A stretch of DNA of 64,000 bases. Origin: RDXT01 sp033762375. Its GTDB lineage: Bacteria > Bacteroidota > Bacteroidia > J057. A program made the position numbers and the translations under genes. The stretch covers positions 39,663-103,662 of the forward strand of contig JANRLQ010000007.1 of the NCBI GenBank assembly GCA_033762375.1, read 5' to 3'. The notes beneath the pieces are model-generated. The model did no database searches, was not told the origin of the DNA, and saw only the letters and a program-made list of their open reading frames with translations. This document shows, piece after piece, positions 59,077 through 64,000 of the stretch; the first letter of the stretch is position 1, and every line of letters begins with the position of its first letter.

Positions 59077-62076
59077 ATGAAACAAGTAGTACGCAGTACG
59101 CATTTCCTGACCGGAATATGGCGTGTCTGTTTGCTGGGCGCAGTGCTCATGCAGGCAGTAGCTGTGACGGCCCAGACCGGGAGCTTGCCGGTAGCTGGCC
59201 GTGTGCTGGATGCCCAGACCGGCGAACCGCTGATCGGATGTACCGTCACCCTGCAGGGCAGCACAACCGGTGCCCTCTCTGGTGACAATGGACAGTTTGC
59301 GATTACGGTACCGAGTGCCCAATCGGTGCTGGTATTCAGCTACGTAGGATATACCCGCCAGGAGGTAGCTGTTGCAGGCCGCACGACACTGGAAGTCCTG
59401 CTGGCACCTGCTGAGCTGGAACTGGGTCAGGTGCTGCTGATTGGATATGGTACAGCCACCAAAAAAGACCTGACCGGCTCTATCACCTCTATCCGTGAGG
59501 CAGACTTCAACAAAGGTATCATCAACTCGCCTGAGCAGCTGCTCCAGGGCAAAGTCGCCGGCCTGAATGTGACGGCTGCCAGCGGAGAACCCGGTACCTC
59601 ACAGAGCATCACCGTACGGGGTCCGGGCGGGGTTCGCACGGGCAGTACACCGCTGTTTGTCCTGGATGGATTTGCCCTGGACAACTCCAGCACGGGGGGC
59701 GCTGTCAATCCGCTGACCTTCCTCAATGCACAGGATATCGAGTCCATTGATGTGCTGAAAGACGCCTCTGCAACCGCTATCTACGGTGCCCGCGGTGCCA
59801 ATGGGGTCATCCTTATCACAACCAAACGTGGCCAGACCGGCCAGGCACGGGTATCCTACAATGGCAGCTTTGCGCTCTCCAGCCTCGCCAATGCCCTGGA
59901 CGTATTCACCGCTGACCAGTACCGCCAGGAGGTGGTCAAACTCGGTGGTACCCTCGATGACCGTGGCAACAATACCGACTGGCAACGGGAGATCACCCGC
60001 CAGGCGTATACCCACAACCACAACGTGTCTATGGGCGGTGGTGCTGGCAAACTGTCGTACTATGCTTCTTTTGGGGTCCAAAACCAGCAGGGTATCATCA
60101 AAGGCAGCCAGCTCAATACCCTCTCCGGCCGGATCAATGCGACCCAAAAACTCTGGAATGACCGCATCTCCGTGGACGTAAACCTGAATGCCACCAACAC
60201 CGTCAACGAGCGCCCTCCGTATGAGTACCTGATAGGGACCGCGATCTCGGCCAATCCTACTTATCCGGCATACGATGCTGACGGCAATGCATTTGTGGAC
60301 CAGGGTTTTACCAGTCCGCTCAAAGCCCTGGACCTGGAAAAAAACATCACTACCACCAACCGGGTACTCGCCAGCATCACACCGTCTGTGACGATCTTCA
60401 AAGGGCTGGTCTATAAACTCAACTACGGCCTGGACAACTCCTCTTCTACCCAGGACCTGCAATCCCTCGCCAGCGAACTTCCTAAGCAGGATGGCCGCCT
60501 GGAGGCTCGTTATATCAACAATCGCAACGAGCTGATCGAAAACTACCTCACCTACACCTACAAAGGTGCCCAACACAGCCTTACGGCCCTGGCCGGTCAG
60601 TCTTATCAGAAAATTTTTGTGCAGGGGCGCAGCTTCAGCATCAACAAGTTTCCGGTGACGGACATTGAGCCTATCTACAATCCAGGCCTGGGCCAGGACC
60701 TGACCCTTGCCAACAACAAACCAACCGGCTTTGCCGTCATCAACGAACTGCAATCTTTTTTTGCGCGTGCCAACTATCAGTATGCCGGCAAATACCTGGC
60801 TACGGCCACTGTACGGGCTGACGGTTCCTCCAAGTTCGGCGCGAACAACAAGTATGGGGTATTCCCGTCCTTCTCACTCGGCTGGCGGATTTCTGACGAA
60901 GCCTTTATGGAAGGCTCCCCCTTCAGCGAGCTGAAACTGCGGGCTGGCTGGGGTACTACTGGCAACCAGGAGATCCCCTCCAAAATCACCCAGTCACTTT
61001 TCACCTCTCAGGTATCCGGCACGTCCAGCTACCCGCTCACACCTTCCGGTCCATTCCCGGCTGGTACCTCGTATGTACGCCTGGCTAACCCTGATATTCA
61101 GTGGGAGGTATCTACCCAGACTGACCTGGGGATTGATTTTGGCCTTTTTGAAGGGGCACTGACCGGTACGATAGATTATTTCAGCAAGGTATCCAACAAT
61201 ATCCTGCTCGAAGTCATCCCGGCTGACCCCGTACAGCCTGCCAGCAGCTTCTGGACCAATGTCGAGGACATGACGATCACCAACCAGGGTCTGGAGTTTG
61301 CCCTCAACTACCGTTACCTGTCTGAGGGTGGCTTTAACCTGGAAGTAGGTGGTAACCTGACCCTGATCAAAAACGTGGTAGAAGGTTCTCCGTACTCTGT
61401 GATCCCTTCTGGCAGCGCTTCTGGTTCCGGTCTGACCTCTGCCACCATCAACGGTTATGTCAATGGCCAGCCGATCGGTACGTTTTTCCTGAAAGAATTT
61501 ACCGGTTTTGACGAAAACGGCCTCAGCACCTACGCTGACACGGATGGTAACGGGATCGAAACAGATGCAGACCGTATTGCTGCCGGTACAGCGCTGCCTA
61601 ACCGCATATTTGGCATTAATGCTGAAGCCGGTTACAAAGGATTTGCCCTCCGCGCGAATCTCAACGGGGTCAGCGGCAACAAAATTTATGACAATACAGC
61701 CAACGCCAGCTTCTACAAGCTCCGCCTTTCTAAGGGGATCAACACCACCGCTGAGGCGATTGCTTTTGAAGAAGAATCTATCAACAATGCGGCACCGGTA
61801 TCTACCCGCTACCTCAAGGACGCAGCTTTCCTGCGCCTGAACAATGTCGCACTGGACTACACCCTGGATCCCAGCCTCCTGGGCCTGACAGGCCGTGTAC
61901 AAACCATCCGCCTCTCTGTGACGGGCCAGAACCTCTGGGTCCTGACTCAGTACGACGGATATGATCCGGAAGTGAATACCGACCGCACCATCAACGGGGT
62001 GTCTTCCTACGGGATTGACTACCTCAGCTACCCACGCGCCAAAACCCTTCTTTTCGGCCTCAACCTCATTTTCTGA
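59077..62076 (+). CDS. SusC/RagA-family TonB-linked outer-membrane protein
   Basis: A 999-residue receptor. The signal peptide ends VTAQT (about 33). A carboxypeptidase-like regulatory domain follows (about 37-115: GRVLDAQTGEPLIGCTVTLQ), then the plug (about 120-235: KDLTGSITSI, LLQGKVAGLNV, SIDVLKDASATAIYGARGAN) and the SusC barrel, ending LLFGLNLIF. It forms a pedal-bin-type transporter with the SusD-like lipoprotein encoded 8 bp downstream and imports glycans or peptides using TonB energy. Because there is no adjacent glycoside hydrolase or sensor in view, the substrate is unknown. Confidence 0.95.
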   Translation: MKQVVRSTHFLTGIWRVCLLGAVLMQAVAVTAQTGSLPVAGRVLDAQTGEPLIGCTVTLQGSTTGALSGDNGQFAITVPSAQSVLVFSYVGYTRQEVAVAGRTTLEVLLAPAELELGQVLLIGYGTATKKDLTGSITSIREADFNKGIINSPEQLLQGKVAGLNVTAASGEPGTSQSITVRGPGGVRTGSTPLFVLDGFALDNSSTGGAVNPLTFLNAQDIESIDVLKDASATAIYGARGANGVILITTKRGQTGQARVSYNGSFALSSLANALDVFTADQYRQEVVKLGGTLDDRGNNTDWQREITRQAYTHNHNVSMGGGAGKLSYYASFGVQNQQGIIKGSQLNTLSGRINATQKLWNDRISVDVNLNATNTVNERPPYEYLIGTAISANPTYPAYDADGNAFVDQGFTSPLKALDLEKNITTTNRVLASITPSVTIFKGLVYKLNYGLDNSSSTQDLQSLASELPKQDGRLEARYINNRNELIENYLTYTYKGAQHSLTALAGQSYQKIFVQGRSFSINKFPVTDIEPIYNPGLGQDLTLANNKPTGFAVINELQSFFARANYQYAGKYLATATVRADGSSKFGANNKYGVFPSFSLGWRISDEAFMEGSPFSELKLRAGWGTTGNQEIPSKITQSLFTSQVSGTSSYPLTPSGPFPAGTSYVRLANPDIQWEVSTQTDLGIDFGLFEGALTGTIDYFSKVSNNILLEVIPADPVQPASSFWTNVEDMTITNQGLEFALNYRYLSEGGFNLEVGGNLTLIKNVVEGSPYSVIPSGSASGSGLTSATINGYVNGQPIGTFFLKEFTGFDENGLSTYADTDGNGIETDADRIAAGTALPNRIFGINAEAGYKGFALRANLNGVSGNKIYDNTANASFYKLRLSKGINTTAEAIAFEEESINNAAPVSTRYLKDAAFLRLNNVALDYTLDPSLLGLTGRVQTIRLSVTGQNLWVLTQYDGYDPEVNTDRTINGVSSYGIDYLSYPRAKTLLFGLNLIF

Positions 62077-62084
62077 TAATACCA

Positions 62085-63773
62085 ATGAAAAAGATAACCA
62101 TCATTCTGCTGACCTGGGTTGGCATGATGATTACCTTCCAGGGCTGTACCGATCTGGAAGAAATCATCCTGGATGAGACCTCTGCCACGGGTCTTTCTGA
62201 CAAACAAATCGCTGACGGGATCATCGCACCTGTTTATGCGCTGCTGCCTACGATCTTCCAGCACACGACTTATTTTGCGCTCCAGGAGATCACCACTGAC
62301 GAAGCGATCCTTCCCTACCGCGGCGGAACAGACTGGGGTGACAATGGTATCTATATTGCGCTGCACCAGCACACCTATACCAGCACCACGGCCAACGTAC
62401 GCAATACCTGGAACCCCCTGCTGACCAGCATCTCCCGCGCTGTGACTGCGATCAATGCCCTGCCCGAAAACGGTGACCCCCAGGCCGCACTTTACCTGGC
62501 AGAGGCCCGCGGGATGCGTGCCTATTACTCCATGCTGACCCTGGACCTGTTTGGGGTGGTATTTGTCAAAAATGACCTCAATACCCCTTCTGTCATCCTC
62601 CGGGGTGCTGAGGCTGTGGACTTCATCGAAAGCGAACTCCTCGCTGTAGAACCCGTGCTGGAAACCACCACGGGCCCGGGTCGCCTCACCAAAGGAGCTG
62701 TATGGGGTCTGCTGGCCCGCCTCTACCTCAATGCGGCTGTATATCGCGATCCATACGCGGCTACCTTTGACTTTAAGGCAGAGGACATGGACAAGGTGAT
62801 TGAGTACACAGACAAAATCATCAACTCCGGCCAGTACCAGCTCTCAGCTGACTACTTCTCCATTTTTAATGACGAAAATCACACCAATCCGGAGTTGATT
62901 TTTGCAGTGGACCAGCGCGCGGAGCTCAACGGCCACAACCGCATGGCCTATTTTTCGCTCTCCGGCGACCAGTTCCCGCTCCCAGCCTTCCCCAATGCCA
63001 ACGGAACCGATGGTCCTGCCATTACCTCTGACTTTTATCAGACCTGGGTAAGCGCCTACGGGGCACAGGATCCCTCTGTGGACCCTCGTTTTTATCAGGA
63101 GAACATGTCCATATACTCCAACCCGGCTGATACCTGCGTGGACGCTGCGGACTTCAAAATCAACCGGGGGATCCTCCGCGGTCAGCAATATGGCCTGATC
63201 CGCAACAACGGTGTGTTTGAAAAATGTGCTGATGGCAAGCTGAAAGTAGGCCCGCTCTACAATGTCTCCCGCAGCCGTCCTACCGCACCTGTCTTTTTTA
63301 CAGAAAACGTGGACTTCACCGTGGCAGGCAGTGACTACAGCACCGGGTACCGGGTGGAGAAGTATGAGTTCAGCAAAAAATCCGCCAGCGGTCGTAACCT
63401 CGGTGATGCCGACATCGTGATCCTGCGTCTGGCTGATGTCTATCTCATGCGTGCAGAAGCGCGTCTCCGCAAAAACAATGACGCTGCCGCTGCCCTGGCC
63501 GATGTCAATACGGTACGTGCTGCCCGTACGAGCACCACACCTCCGCCAGCCCTGACGGAAATGTCACTGGATCTGCTGTTCCGTGAGCGCGGATTTGAGT
63601 TTTACTGGGAACTGCTGCGCCGCACGGACATGATCCGTTTTGGTAAGTACGAAGACACCTGGACTGAAAAAACCAATACCGACCGATTCAAGCGTATCTT
63701 CCCGATCCCCCAGACGGCCATTGACGGAGCTTCCAACCTCCCAGGGTATCTGGTTCAGAATCAGGGATACTAA
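62085..63773 (+). CDS. SusD/RagB-family lipoprotein
   Basis: A 562-residue surface lipoprotein (lipobox TFQGC, Cys about 22) that forms the ligand-binding lid over SusC. Recognisable parts are the TPR-like N-terminal region (RAVTAINALP, AEARGMRAYYSMLTLDLFG), GRLTKGAVWGLLARLYLNAA, and the C-terminal SusD segment DADIVILRLADVYLMRAEARL, RERGFEFYWELLRRTDMIRFGK, and FPIPQTAIDGASNL. Reading overlaps no other gene, and the terminator at 63796-63830 closes the SusC/SusD unit. Confidence 0.95.
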   Translation: MKKITIILLTWVGMMITFQGCTDLEEIILDETSATGLSDKQIADGIIAPVYALLPTIFQHTTYFALQEITTDEAILPYRGGTDWGDNGIYIALHQHTYTSTTANVRNTWNPLLTSISRAVTAINALPENGDPQAALYLAEARGMRAYYSMLTLDLFGVVFVKNDLNTPSVILRGAEAVDFIESELLAVEPVLETTTGPGRLTKGAVWGLLARLYLNAAVYRDPYAATFDFKAEDMDKVIEYTDKIINSGQYQLSADYFSIFNDENHTNPELIFAVDQRAELNGHNRMAYFSLSGDQFPLPAFPNANGTDGPAITSDFYQTWVSAYGAQDPSVDPRFYQENMSIYSNPADTCVDAADFKINRGILRGQQYGLIRNNGVFEKCADGKLKVGPLYNVSRSRPTAPVFFTENVDFTVAGSDYSTGYRVEKYEFSKKSASGRNLGDADIVILRLADVYLMRAEARLRKNNDAAAALADVNTVRAARTSTTPPPALTEMSLDLLFRERGFEFYWELLRRTDMIRFGKYEDTWTEKTNTDRFKRIFPIPQTAIDGASNLPGYLVQNQGY

Positions 63774-63795
63774 TACAATCCTTCACGTTAACTAC

Positions 63796-63830
63796 AGCAG
63801 GCCTCCCGTCAGGGGGGCCTGTTGGGTTTT
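63796..63830 (+). terminator. Terminator of the SusC/SusD operon
   Basis: CAGGCCTCCC pairs with GGGGGGCCTG across the short GTCA loop (63798-63821 region), and GGGTTTT follows. Confidence 0.75.
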
Positions 63831-63932
63831 GAGGCCTGTGTATGATGGGCTTCACATAAACTTAACACAACCTGCTTTCTCCATATCATCCGGGCAGTGT
63901 ATGTTTACCCGGATCCTTCACCCATCCTGCTC

Positions 63933-64000
63933 ATGACCCGAATCCTGGTTTGTCTCTCCTGGTGCATCTGCGCCTCGTACACCGTGCTGGCCCAGTCTGG
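63933..64000 (+). CDS. Start of a secreted protein, cut by the window edge
   Basis: ATG at 63933 opens a frame encoding MTRILVCLSWCICASYTVLA then QS, a typical Bacteroidota signal peptide. The rest lies outside the window. It follows the SusC/SusD terminator by about 100 bp; its product may be a related surface protein or hydrolase, but nothing can be said. Confidence 0.5.
   Translation, partial: MTRILVCLSWCICASYTVLAQS

Noticed and set aside
59599..60753. A 384-codon minus-strand frame inside the SusC gene
   Set aside because: Antisense shadow of a highly conserved receptor gene.

Overview
The window is chromosomal DNA of a member of the phylum Bacteroidota, fairly GC-rich for that phylum. 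The evidence is a SusC/SusD pair at the right end, four secreted proteins ending in a type IX secretion (T9SS) C-terminal sorting domain, promoters that fit the Bacteroidota pattern TTG/TTTG-N19..23-TAnnTTTG, and start codons that almost all lack a Shine-Dalgarno sequence. The class Saprospiria is a reasonable guess but cannot be proven here. I saw no rRNA, tRNA, CRISPR array, insertion sequence or prophage.

Layout. 1-1941: two chain-length-determinant (Wzz/GumC-like) genes, the first cut by the window edge. 2055-3203: an operon of rdgB and a MESH1-like small alarmone hydrolase. 3319-7901: Bax-inhibitor-1 membrane protein, a lone receiver, a REC-PAS-kinase-REC-HPt hybrid kinase and, 3 bp after it, an alpha/beta hydrolase-fold protein without its catalytic Ser and His. 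7933-13587: holA, a LuxR-type regulator, a degenerate kinase-like protein, a repeat block and an intact lipoprotein-type histidine kinase. 14185-18979: TerC-family protein, an RsbU/RsbV/RsbW-type partner-switching operon, a Rieske ferredoxin and an EGF-repeat lipoprotein. 19175-22425: an exopolysaccharide cluster made of a receiver, a pseudo-receiver/sugar-transferase fusion, a 42-residue membrane peptide and a Wzy/ligase-type polymerase. 22682-34806: mostly secreted or small unknown proteins, including a 14-repeat delta-60 protein and three tandem VCBS/FG-GAP paralogues with T9SS tails. 34903-45182: FAD dehydrogenase divergent from a Crp-type regulator, HXXEE protein, TonB-dependent receptor, a solitary nuoN, and a WecA-like/GT4 glycosyltransferase pair. 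45426-53401: an operon of a PH-like membrane protein, a 1262-residue NtrY-like kinase and an outer-membrane barrel protein overlapping it by 4 bp. 53490-58827: hldD, a DUF2541 protein, a TlpA-type thioredoxin, purD, DinB and MarR. 59077-64000: SusC, SusD and the start of another secreted protein.

How the genes work together. Envelope and surface functions dominate: exopolysaccharide and lipopolysaccharide assembly (Wzz-like, sugar transferase, Wzy, WecA-like, GT4, hldD), nutrient uptake (TonB receptor, SusCD) and T9SS cargo. A dense signalling layer of receivers, hybrid kinase, LuxR regulator and partner switching sits between them. A recurring oddity is loss of catalytic residues in otherwise recognisable folds: the alpha/beta hydrolase, the kinase-like protein, and both halves of the sugar-transferase fusion. 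Short divergent or intergenic spaces often hold clear promoters and perfect hairpins, and these are listed.
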